A stretch of DNA of 5,405 bases from NCBI GenBank assembly GCA_005879255.1, contig VBKY01000608.1, forward strand, positions 1-5,405. Direction: 5' to 3'. The first letter of the stretch is position 1; each line of letters begins with the position of its first letter. Both the position numbers and the translations under genes were made by a program. The notes under the pieces were generated by a model. That model did not search any database. It worked only from the letters and a program-made list of their open reading frames with translations, and was not told the origin of the DNA. Positions 1 to 4,946 of this stretch are shown in pieces. The DNA comes from Deltaproteobacteria bacterium. Its GTDB lineage: Bacteria; Desulfobacterota_B; Binatia; UBA9968.

Positions 1-81
1 GAAGGATTTGACACCGAAAATAACTTCGATGTTGGGATCAGCATGAAAGTCTGTGCATATTTAAGCCCAGCTTGGCACAGA

Positions 82-107
82 TTGACACGCAGGAAAAAAA
101 ATATAAC
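82..107 (+). promoter_or_regulatory. possible tRNA promoter
   Basis: A perfect TTGACA hexamer lies at 82-87 and TATAAC at 102-107, ahead of the tRNA that begins at 130. The spacer is only 14 bases, shorter than the usual 16-18, so this is a weak assignment based on position and hexamer quality alone. The segment between them is an A-rich run. Confidence 0.3.
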
Positions 108-129
108 GTAGCTAGCTGGTCTTCGTTGT

Positions 130-203
130 GCCCCCGTAGCTCAGGTGGATAGAGCACAGGATTCCTAATCCTGGGGCCGTGAGTTCGAATCTCGCCGGGG
201 GCA
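130..203 (+). tRNA. tRNA-Arg (anticodon CCT)
   Basis: This folds as a complete cloverleaf. The seven-base acceptor stem GCCCCCG (130-136) pairs with CGGGGGC (196-202), with discriminator A at 203. The D arm is GCTC/GAGC. The anticodon stem CAGGA/TCCTG encloses the loop TTCCTAA, which gives anticodon CCT and reads the arginine codon AGG. The T arm GTGAG/CTCGC holds the loop TTCGAAT. No CCA is encoded; the gene is followed by TTTTC. The 3' end points toward a minus-strand phage-type integrase remnant ending at 253, so the tRNA 3' part is the likely attachment site of an island. An ORF called antisense to it would be spurious. Confidence 0.97.
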
Positions 204-252
204 TTTTCTAAATCGCTGTTAGAATCAGTCGCTTGCATCTTAAAACTCACAG

Positions 253-1022
253 TTACCTTAACCAGGAAACCGCCGCTTTTTCCTCTGAAGTGTCCTTAAC
301 GTGGTCAACTTGATCGTTCTCCGAGTTTTGACCGTTGAAAATCGACCTTGCTAGCGTTGCCGCTGAGTTCGTCCGCATCTTCGGGATGAAGTGGGTGTAA
401 ACGATGAGTGTGATGTTCACATTGGCATGTCCTAGCATCGCGCTGACTTCGGGGATTGGCGTGCCGTTCATTAAGTGAATTGAAGCGAACGAATGACGCA
501 GGCTGTGAACGGTCAGACGCCGTAGCTTCTTATTCTCTGTGGCCTTCTCGTTTGCTTTTCTTATCGCCGCGTCGAACGCCCGCCCGTTGTCTTTCGATCC
601 TGTGGCCGGCCGTCTGCCTTTGGAACATCAAATTCCACTTACTGGGCGGACATTGGAGTTTCCACTTTTTGAGGGCTAAACACAGTTCGTCTGGAATACG
701 AACCTTGCGGATCGAGTGTCTACTCTTGGGTGTCCAGAATACCGGCTCCCCATCTCGGTAACGGCCTAACCAGTTCCGCCTGATTGCAATTTCCTTTTGC
801 TCAAAGTTCATGTCGCGCCACATAAAGCCCAATCCCTCGCCATGGCGCGCCGGTCAATGCGAATGTTGTCAGGATAGCTTGAGCGAAACCCACCTCTGCG
901 GACCGGAGCAGTCTCAGGAGTTCCTCTGGGCCGTAAACCTCCTCCGGCCCGTGAACAAAGTCCTCACCACGCTCTCGGCAATCTTTGACAATCGGAGCTG
1001 ATGTAAGCTCACGACGTTTCAA
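253..1022 (-). pseudogene. tyrosine recombinase (phage/island integrase), decayed
   Basis: Three minus-strand frames together rebuild the catalytic domain of a phage-type tyrosine integrase. The first (from about 1022) reads LTTFALTGA. The second (to about 630) reads GFMWRDMNFEQKEIAIRR, then TPKSRHSIRKVRIP with the strand lysine, then KLQCPPSKWNLMF. The third reads FDAAIRKANEKA, then HSLRHSF (His and Arg box, near 490-507), MLGHANVNIT and the catalytic tyrosine in VYTHF (codon at 396-398). One break lies at GGCGCGCC (844-851): restoring one CG dinucleotide gives TGARHGEGLGFMW, with catalytic Arg I. A second break, needing one or two indels, lies near 590-630. The N-terminal core-binding domain is missing, as a stop precedes 1022 in frame. 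The box spacing is unlike integron IntI. The gene points at tRNA-Arg, the usual arrangement of tRNA-linked islands. Almost certainly inactive as written. Confidence 0.88.
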
Positions 1023-1108
1023 TGTTCGTCAATTCACCTGAGAATGATACGGCGGAGTGCATTCAACCTGTTTCAACCAGCCAGCCAGTTAAGCCTCAGT
1101 TGCCGCTG

Positions 1109-1263
1109 CTCTAACGAACGATCTAATCGCAACACAGCGGCCTTTATGACGCAGACGTGAGAAGCAGCGACGCGAAGGCGAAGGCAGTGATGTCGGCTGG
1201 AACGCCTTGTTACGCGCCCTTTCCTGGATGCAGTAGGCGGTCGCGTACAACGATTCGTTAGGC
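1109..1263 (-). repeat. attC-like recombination site, degenerate
   Basis: Read on the minus strand, GCCTAAC (1263-1257) matches the R'' core RYYYAAC and contains the stop codon of the Abi-alpha gene. GTTAGAG (1115-1109) matches the R' core GTTRRRY at six of seven positions. The ends pair: CTAACGAA at 1111-1118 is complementary to TTCGTTAG at 1254-1261, and one bulged base allows two more pairs. Inside, the minus strand at 1209-1192 reads CAAGGCGTTCCAGCCGAC. This matches 15 of 18 bases of the attC-aadA1 R''-L'' stretch as I recall it (CAATTCGTTCAAGCCGAC). At 155 bases it is longer than most attC sites and the L boxes are unclear, so it may be two overlapping or fused sites. This is inference from core and pairing pattern. 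Confidence 0.42.
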
Positions 1264-2055
1264 CGCGGATTTATGTTCGCTTATGCAGGCCGCACGAAAA
1301 GACTCGCCCATGATGGTGATACCGAAAATCTTCTCCTCGATAATGAATCGGGCACCCTTTGGAATCTGCGCTTTTATCTCGCTTACAACTGAAAGGGCCC
1401 GTATCCGATCGTAACGCCAATCCTCTGCAAGCTTCCGCGTCGCGGGAATCTCGGTCAGGCCAAGACGACACAGATTGTTGATAGCTTGTGGCACAATCGC
1501 ATCGGAGGAACAGCCAGCATCCGCACCGATAGTGCTCGCGTGTCGGTAAATGACAAATTGTCCTTTTTCGGGGATTTCAAAGCCCAAGTCTATAAGTGGC
1601 TCGTGCCTCTCCACTCGCGGGAGAAACTGAAGAATCTTGGCCTCGTCGGGGGTCAGTTGTTTCAGTATCTCCACGAAGGCAGGATGAGCTTCGAGTGCAG
1701 TAGCAGAGTCCATCGATGTGGCAAGTAAATTGGCATATTGCTCCCTTAACCTGGTGTAGCGTAATGCTTCAATGGCTGGCACGGCAACATCCGGATTCGG
1801 GGTGGTGATGCGTTCCTTTGGAACGCCACGTTCTTCGAGCTTTCGCTCTATAGTAGCCGCTAGCCACGCCTCAATCTCATCCCATAACAGGCCACGAAGC
1901 GGCGCCAATGCTATATTAACGGTCCGACCCAAAGTACCCAATGCCTTGCCGGCCTATAATGCCACCGGTTTCAATGCATCGTCATAAGCGGCCTTCACCA
2001 CCTCAACAATGCCTTTGATCAATTTACCTTTTGTGTCTGTATCTGAGTCTGCCAT
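1258..2055 (-). pseudogene. DUF4393 / Abi-alpha family protein with in-frame amber codon
   Basis: From ATG at 2055-2053 the frame runs 265 codons to TAA at 1260-1258, about the usual family length. It is broken only by TAG at 1956-1954 (codon 34). The N-terminus before it (KAAYDDALKPVAL) and the sequence after (AGKALGTLGRTVNIALAPLR) are both family-like. Then follow ITTPNPDVAVPAIEALRYT, LREQYANLLATSMDSAT, AHPAFVEILKQLTPDEAK and NNLCRLGLTEIP, all typical of DUF4393, which Pfam names after abortive infection. A phage-defence role is known only by family naming; the mechanism is not established. No signal peptide is seen. A shorter 227-residue product could start at TTG 1941. No Shine-Dalgarno lies before the ATG. 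Instead GTTAGGC is 8 bases upstream and the stop sits in GCCTAAC, which is the layout of an integron gene cassette. The amber codon could be a nonsense mutation, a read-through site or a sequencing error. Confidence 0.85.
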
Positions 2056-2063
2056 AAGCGGAG

Positions 2064-2180
2064 GCCTAACTATTGTTGACAATGCTGCCATGATTATCGC
2101 AGTGTATTGAGTTCAGTGTTCTTCGCACAAAAATGCAGATGAAATATCGTGCATGCGATGATGGAACACAGTGAGTCAAC
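2064..2180 (-). repeat. GTTAGGC core with nested dyads, possible eroded attC
   Basis: On the minus strand the block ends in GTTAGGC (2070-2064), a full match to the attC R' core, eight bases before the Abi-alpha start. Three inverted-repeat pairs are nested within it: GTTGAC (2075-2080) with GTCAAC (2175-2180), GTGTTC (2116-2121) with GAACAC (2164-2169), and TCGCA (2123-2127) with TGCGA (2154-2158). Nested imperfect pairing is what an attC site needs. No R'' core (RYYYAAC on the minus strand) was found at the far end, so the site may be eroded or the pairing fortuitous. Confidence 0.3.
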
Positions 2181-2362
2181 TATTTGCTGCCACGGTTTTT
2201 GTCTTGCCGCTCCTGGAGGGCCTGCAAGCGCTTAATGACTCTCGCTCGACATTTACAACATGCCAAGATCGAAAACGACACCTCTCGACAGGCCGGACAA
2301 GTTAGGTGGCCACAGAGTAAACATCGCACTGTTAAAAGAGGCCACTCTGGTCGCTTGCTCAT
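2180..2362 (-). CDS. small cysteine-rich protein, function unknown
   Basis: A 60-residue frame from ATG 2362 to TAG. It contains RCLLCGHLTCPACREV followed by ILACCKCRAR, that is CxxC, CPAC and CCKC groups with a histidine, arranged like a small zinc-binding knuckle. A basic, glutamine-rich helix then ends the protein (VIKRLQALQERQDKNRGSK). No ribosome binding site precedes the ATG. A neighbouring frame (KPKIAGFTNEQATRVASF, about 2386-2330) also looks protein-like just upstream. The ORF may therefore be the C-terminal piece of a longer frameshifted gene that started further right. Not recognised as a named family; zinc binding is inferred from cysteine spacing only. Confidence 0.38.
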   Translation of the reverse strand: MSKRPEWPLLTVRCLLCGHLTCPACREVSFSILACCKCRARVIKRLQALQERQDKNRGSK

Positions 2363-2418
2363 TAGTGAATCCGGCTATTTTTGGTTTCATTTCCGCTATC
2401 AGTGAGTTTGAGCGGTCA

Positions 2419-2688
2419 TCACGGGAGGTAGACCCGAAGTTTGCGCCGCCGGTAAGAGGGTCGCGCTGTTTCTTTTGCCTTAAGCGGGATTCCGGTTGTA
2501 TCGGATTCGGAATCTGCTCTTTTAATCTCTTCTGATATCCCTTCTTTAACTCGAACGGTTTCTTTCTCGTCTCGATTAATGTGGGACTCCAAATCGCAGA
2601 TCCTCGTCGAAAACTCTGCCCCTATTTGCTCCTGGCTCAGGCGATTACTACTGAGACTACCATTTTTCTCTCTGATAGATTTTATCAA
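2419..2688 (-). CDS. small hydrophilic protein, function unknown
   Basis: An 89-residue frame if it starts at TTG 2688, which lies five bases after the strong ribosome-binding sequence GAGGAG (2699-2694). GTG at 2694 or 2706 are alternative starts. The frame shows a marked excess of purine-first codons (GAG, GAA, AAA, ATT, GAT), which supports real coding. The product is charged and probably helical (EEIKRADSESD), with a basic C-terminus (RPSYRRRKLRVYLP), and has no membrane segment. Its start region overlaps the TGA that ends the upstream frame (2693-2691), suggesting translational coupling within one transcript. After about 2450 a second frame, ending in KPKIAGFTNEQATRVASF, becomes equally protein-like. 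The true gene may continue there by frameshift. No family recognised. Confidence 0.42.
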   Translation of the reverse strand: MIKSIREKNGSLSSNRLSQEQIGAEFSTRICDLESHINRDEKETVRVKEGISEEIKRADSESDTTGIPLKAKETARPSYRRRKLRVYLP

Positions 2689-2690
2689 AG

Positions 2691-3011
2691 TCACTCCTCT
2701 AGGCACGAATAGTGGATCACCTTTGCCGCAAAGATGATGCCGGGTAAAGTCGTCATGTCTTGTAATGAAGTAACCTTAGATGGAAGCTCTTCTACCGGGT
2801 CTCGCCAGTCGTGCGGAATACCCTTGACGACTTTGACAAAGCGCGGGACTCGAAGATTCAATTCGATTCTCCATCAAAGCAGCCCTCCATCCGATCAAAC
2901 TGCAGCGTCAATCAGTTCAATCCCGTGTGGTTCGGATGTGCCCGCAACCCACTCGTAAACGTGGCGGAACCTCCCTACGATTTGATGTACAAGTTTTTTG
3001 CTGCCTAACAA
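2691..3011 (-). pseudogene. unrecognised cassette-type ORF with two in-frame TGA codons
   Basis: One minus-strand frame reads like a real protein: KKLVHQIVGRFRHVYEWVAG, TSEPHGIELIDAAV, then TGA (2897-2895), SDGGLL, TGA (2876-2874), WRIELNLRVPRFVKVVKG, IPHDWRDPVEELPSKV, TSLQDMTTLPGIIFAAKV and a final TGA at 2693-2691. The only start near the beginning is TTG 3011-3009, which overlaps the attC-like core GTTAGGC (3009-3003); no ATG is available. Between the two TGAs another frame reads FDRMEGCFDGESN. A pair of compensating indels about 35 bases apart would therefore bypass both stops as well as two TGG-to-TGA or CGA-to-TGA changes would. No family recognised. Coding is inferred from composition and continuity, not from homology. 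Confidence 0.5.
3003..3009 (-). repeat. GTTAGGC attC-type core at start of second cassette-like unit
   Basis: GTTAGGC on the minus strand (GCCTAAC on plus) fits GTTRRRY and directly precedes the protein-like frame running to 2691. It is the third copy of this heptamer in the window (also 1257-1263 and 2064-2070); fewer than one is expected by chance in 5.4 kb. No matching R'' core was found between here and 3230, so only one half of a site is visible. Confidence 0.35.
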
Positions 3012-3163
3012 ATTTTCACGTCACCCGGTAAAAAATGTGCAGCTTGAACTCTGTCAACCGACGAGCAATCGAAAGACAACGGATCAGTAGATCGGTTTGT
3101 AAATGGAAATCTGATCAGTCCAAACCACACCGTATCGAAGTAATAATCGCGCCAAATGCATTC

Positions 3164-3198
3164 AAAAAAACCGGTATAGTTGTTGCTCTATACGCCGG
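3164..3198 (-). terminator. intrinsic terminator (minus strand)
   Basis: CCGG-TATAG (3171-3179) pairs with CTATA (3188-3192) and CCGG (3195-3198) across a two-base CG bulge, with an eight-base loop. On the minus strand the hairpin is followed at once by seven T residues (3170-3164), the form of a rho-independent terminator for leftward transcription. No minus-strand gene is visible to its right in 3231-4194, so it may insulate the cassette block from antisense or read-through transcription. Confidence 0.5.
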
Positions 3199-3215
3199 AC
3201 GTTCTTACAAATTTT

Positions 3216-3224
3216 AAGGGGAGG
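3216..3224 (+). promoter_or_regulatory. ribosome binding site
   Basis: AAGGGGAGG lies six bases before ATG 3231. It decides that start over the longer in-frame alternative TTG at 3180. Confidence 0.8.
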
Positions 3225-3230
3225 ATTTGT

Positions 3231-3629
3231 ATGTATTCTGAAAAACTTAGGCGGTTTTTAGCGGTGAGCGCCATGGCATTTTTCCTTGGCGCTAGCTCGG
3301 CACACGCGCAGGTAGTACCACTCGATAGTGACGGTGATGGAATAACAGACGATCTAGATGAATGCGACCTCAGTATCACCACTCTTGTTTCGCCGACAGT
3401 GATTATCAATGGCGTCGACACCGGTATCCAGAACACCGCACCCAATGCAGTGGGCTGCACGCTTGCTGACCTGATTACCGATATGATTGACGTATGTCTT
3501 GATGATGCGAAGAATCACGGACAATTTGTTAGCTGCGTCTCTCATGAGACTAACATTCTCAAGCGCGCCAGGACCATAAGTGGTAAGCAGAAGGGCAAGA
3601 TCCAAAGCATCGTTGCGAAGATGCGTTAG
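3231..3629 (+). CDS. secreted protein with thrombospondin type 3-like calcium motif
   Basis: A 132-residue protein. Residues 1-26 form a clear Sec signal peptide: charged SEKLRR, hydrophobic FLAVSAMAFFLGA, and cleavage after AHA before Q27. Residues 32-46 (DSDGDGITDDLDECD) match the D-x-D-x-D-G-x-x-D calcium-binding pattern of thrombospondin type 3 repeats, present once. The C-terminal part holds CLDDAKNHGQFVSCVSHETN and ISGKQKGKIQS. This resembles a conserved tail that I associate with short exported proteins annotated from environmental genomes. Cysteines 45, 76, 89 and 102 could form two disulfides outside the cytoplasm. The gene ends in TAG and lies 96 bases before the Flp pilin gene on the same strand, so the two may share a transcript. 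The product may act at the cell surface; its exact role is unknown. Confidence 0.88.
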   Translation: MYSEKLRRFLAVSAMAFFLGASSAHAQVVPLDSDGDGITDDLDECDLSITTLVSPTVIINGVDTGIQNTAPNAVGCTLADLITDMIDVCLDDAKNHGQFVSCVSHETNILKRARTISGKQKGKIQSIVAKMR

Positions 3630-3662
3630 TGCCTCAATCCCAATCTCCACTAGGCCTCGAAT

Positions 3663-3677
3663 TCAACTCTCAGTTGA
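3663..3677 (+). repeat. 6-3-6 dyad between secreted protein and pilin genes
   Basis: TCAACT-CTC-AGTTGA is a perfect inverted repeat in the 96-base gap before the pilin. As RNA it is a weak hairpin without a T run. As DNA it has the size of a small repressor or activator half-site pair. No convincing sigma-70 promoter with correct spacing was found beside it. Confidence 0.3.
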
Positions 3678-3707
3678 TACGCCGTATTTAAAATCAGCTC
3701 AAATCAG

Positions 3708-3717
3708 AAAGGGGGTG
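3708..3717 (+). promoter_or_regulatory. ribosome binding site
   Basis: AAAGGGGGTG lies eight bases before ATG 3726 and is complementary to the 16S rRNA 3' end over several bases. It supports the pilin start and suggests high expression. Confidence 0.75.
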
Positions 3718-3725
3718 AACGATTC

Positions 3726-3920
3726 ATGGAGCTTCTAAAACGTTTGTTAGTCGAGGAGAATGGTCAAGGTTTGGTCGAATATACTTTGATCGTCGTTCTG
3801 GTCGCTTTGGTCTTCTGGGTAGCGATTAAAAATACCAATATTGGCAGTCAGTTGGCCAGCGGCTGGAGTAAGGTCACGTCTTGCGTTGCTACTCCCTCGG
3901 CATGTACTTCTTCATCGTAA
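3726..3920 (+). CDS. Flp/class IVb prepilin
   Basis: A 64-residue prepilin. A short basic leader (MELLKRLLVEENG) is followed by the prepilin peptidase motif G13|QGLVEY, with the conserved glutamate at +5 and tyrosine at +6 of the mature protein. The hydrophobic segment TLIVVLVALVFWVAI (20-34) follows. This is the hallmark of Flp pilins, which are cleaved and N-methylated by a TadV/PilD-type peptidase and assembled by the Tad secretion machine into adhesive fibrils. The mature protein would be 51 residues. The C-terminus has two cysteines (53 and 60) in a Ser/Thr-rich tail, which may form a surface disulfide loop. No tad/cpa assembly genes are in the window, so the pilin is an orphan here or the cluster lies elsewhere. 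It uses TGG for both tryptophans and ends in TAA. Confidence 0.93.
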   Translation: MELLKRLLVEENGQGLVEYTLIVVLVALVFWVAIKNTNIGSQLASGWSKVTSCVATPSACTSSS

Positions 3921-3946
3921 GGCCGAGGTTTTTGTCGTCGAATGGA

Positions 3947-3990
3947 GCGTGGCTCGGGAGTGAGATTCCATTCTCACGACCGGGCCACGC
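3947..3990 (+). terminator. long structured hairpin downstream of the pilin gene
   Basis: GCGTGGC-T-CGG (3947-3957) pairs with CCG-G-GCCACGC (3980-3990) over eleven positions including one U-G wobble. Then comes a symmetric GA/GA internal loop, then GTGAGA with TCTCAC around the six-base loop TTCCAT. It begins 26 bases after the pilin stop. No T tract follows, so it is not a classical intrinsic terminator in either direction. It may protect the mRNA 3' end or act as a structured RNA element. Confidence 0.55.
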
Positions 3991-4068
3991 ACTTGCTTCC
4001 AGTCAGCAAGACAGGAAATTTATTTGACAAGCCTGTTGAACGGCTCTCCTCCCCAAAGACAGTAACTG

Positions 4069-4281
4069 ATGCGAATAGTAAAATACCTGTGCCGCTCATG
4101 TCCATGGGGTAACGGCTATCTCGGGATTGTGCTCAGAGAGCCGGGACGCAGCACTCCGCTCCAATCTGTGAACGGCCAGTGCTTGGGGTGCGGCTATCGT
4201 CTCGCTTGGATTGTGATTCGAGAGAAACACGACTCTGCGCGAGGATTGGAACGTGAGCGTCGGCTCAGCAAATGGAAATAA
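4069..4281 (+). CDS. small four-cysteine protein, possible zinc ribbon
   Basis: A 70-residue protein with two CxxC pairs, C8/C11 (CRSC) and C38/C41 (CLGC), the spacing of a small zinc ribbon. The segments after each pair resemble one another: GNGYLGIVLRE (14-24) and GYRLAWIVIRE (42-52), so the fold looks like two similar knuckles. The C-terminus is basic (ERERRLSKWK). No signal peptide. The upstream region has TTGACA (4024-4029) but no good -10, and no strong ribosome binding site. A minus-strand frame overlaps it (4194-4571) but is less protein-like. The sequence resembles conserved hypothetical proteins, but I cannot name the family; nucleic-acid or metal binding is inferred from the cysteines. 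Confidence 0.6.
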   Translation: MRIVKYLCRSCPWGNGYLGIVLREPGRSTPLQSVNGQCLGCGYRLAWIVIREKHDSARGLERERRLSKWK

Positions 4282-4506
4282 GATCGTGACAGCGAGAATC
4301 TCTCTCGGATGATCCTACTAGGATTGCCTTTCAAGAGAATCAGAGAAACGACCGCAAAGAGCGCGCGCCACCATCCAACCCGAGACTCATGATTGTCTAT
4401 ATGCCGTCTCTTTGGAGCGAACGGCTCCTTTACGATTTTGCGCATCGTTTTCCCTTCCGAATCGTGGGTTATACAAAGCTCACAGCAATCGTGGGGGAGA
4501 AGTAGC
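4282..4506. other. intergenic, no supported gene
   Basis: The stretch between the four-cysteine ORF and the minus-strand membrane protein has no convincing coding frame. It contains a near-perfect palindrome ATCCTA-C-TAGGAT (4313-4325) and a small hairpin GGAGC-GAACG-GCTCC (4414-4428) followed by TTTA. The latter could weakly stop plus-strand transcription, but neither element is strong. The long minus-strand frame crossing it lacks a ribosome binding site. Confidence 0.5.
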
Positions 4507-4749
4507 TTAACAGCCCGGAATTCTCTTCGCCGCGCAGTCTTGGAGAATCTTAGCTCCAGCAAAATCACCACGGTGGGCAGAATCGGGCGCAGGTAGTCCA
4601 GATAGGCCCAATAAAACAGCCGCCAGAAAACCTATTACCACCGCAGTACCGACATGCCATAGAAACCGTTTGGTGTCGCCTTTGACCACTCCTTTGGCGA
4701 ATAAATTCTCAATCTCCGCGTCCGTAAGCTCTTCTGCTGGCATGTCCAT
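4507..4749 (-). CDS. small single-pass membrane protein, function unknown
   Basis: An 80-residue protein starting at ATG 4749, supported by AAAAAGGAG ending seven bases upstream (4764-4756 on the minus strand). An ATG two codons later is an alternative. Residues 1-28 are acidic then basic and cytoplasm-like (AEELTDAEIENLFAKG). Residues 32-53 (HVGTAVVIGFLAAVLLGLSGLP) form one transmembrane helix. The tail of about 27 residues has cysteines 72 and 80. There is no cleavable signal peptide, so an N-in orientation is likely. It is transcribed divergently from the helix-turn-helix ORF that starts at 4947. No family recognised; coding is well supported by the ribosome binding site and the domain-like layout. 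Confidence 0.68.
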   Translation of the reverse strand: MDMPAEELTDAEIENLFAKGVVKGDTKRFLWHVGTAVVIGFLAAVLLGLSGLPAPDSAHRGDFAGAKILQDCAAKRIPGC

Positions 4750-4794
4750 GTTTTACTCCTTTTTGCTTCAGTGTCGTCATCAGAGACACCGCAA

Positions 4795-4845
4795 TATGAG
4801 GCTAAAACTTATTTCCGTCGTCAGTGGGTCTAGGCAAGCCTCATA
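4795..4845. repeat. 9-bp inverted repeat in divergent intergenic region
   Basis: TATGAGGCT (4795-4803) and AGCCTCATA (4837-4845) are perfect inverted copies 33 bases apart. They lie between the minus-strand membrane gene (start 4749) and the plus-strand helix-turn-helix ORF. A smaller hairpin GTGTC/GACAC (4771-4789) sits in the 5' leader of the membrane gene. The large repeat could be an operator pair or the stem of a leader RNA. Confidence 0.4.
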
Positions 4846-4896
4846 CCAGTTCGGGCGAAACCAACGATATTGATACCTTGTAGAAACTGAGCCAGA

Positions 4897-4931
4897 GTCG
4901 CTTTTGTGACGGAGTGCTGTCACTTTGACAG
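4897..4931. promoter_or_regulatory. tandem dyads, candidate operators
   Basis: Two similar dyads stand in a row: GTCGCTTTTGTGAC (4897-4910, one mismatch between arms) and CTGTCA-CTT-TGACAG (4917-4931, perfect). Both read roughly GTC-R-CTTT-GAC. Their centres are about 20-21 bases apart, close to two helical turns, so a dimeric regulator could bind both on one face of the DNA. They end 15 bases before the helix-turn-helix ORF, which suggests autoregulation; this is inference. Confidence 0.42.
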
Positions 4932-4946
4932 TGTGGATGACGAATT

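Noticed and set aside
38..250. Minus-strand ORF reading GEIRTHGPRIRNPVLYPP
   Set aside because: It is the antisense of the tRNA-Arg gene, a common false protein call.
253..1022. Integrase as an integron IntI
   Set aside because: The boxes and spacing (LTGAR, KLQCPP, HSLRHSFASIHL, LGHANVNIT) are of phage/island type, and the IntI-specific insertion is not seen.
2301..2307. GTTAGGT as an R'' core paired with 2064-2070
   Set aside because: It lies inside the cysteine-rich ORF, would make a site of over 240 bases, and the flanking bases do not pair.
3082..3116. GATCAG/CTGATC inverted repeat
   Set aside because: Six-base arms built around a common GATC word; too weak to call without conservation.
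3035..3217. Plus-strand 60-residue ORF
   Set aside because: No ribosome binding site, random-looking composition, and it crosses the terminator hairpin.
4194..4571. 125-residue minus-strand ORF
   Set aside because: Overlaps the four-cysteine gene, has no ribosome binding site, and its composition (many Arg, Ser, Leu) looks like a shadow frame.
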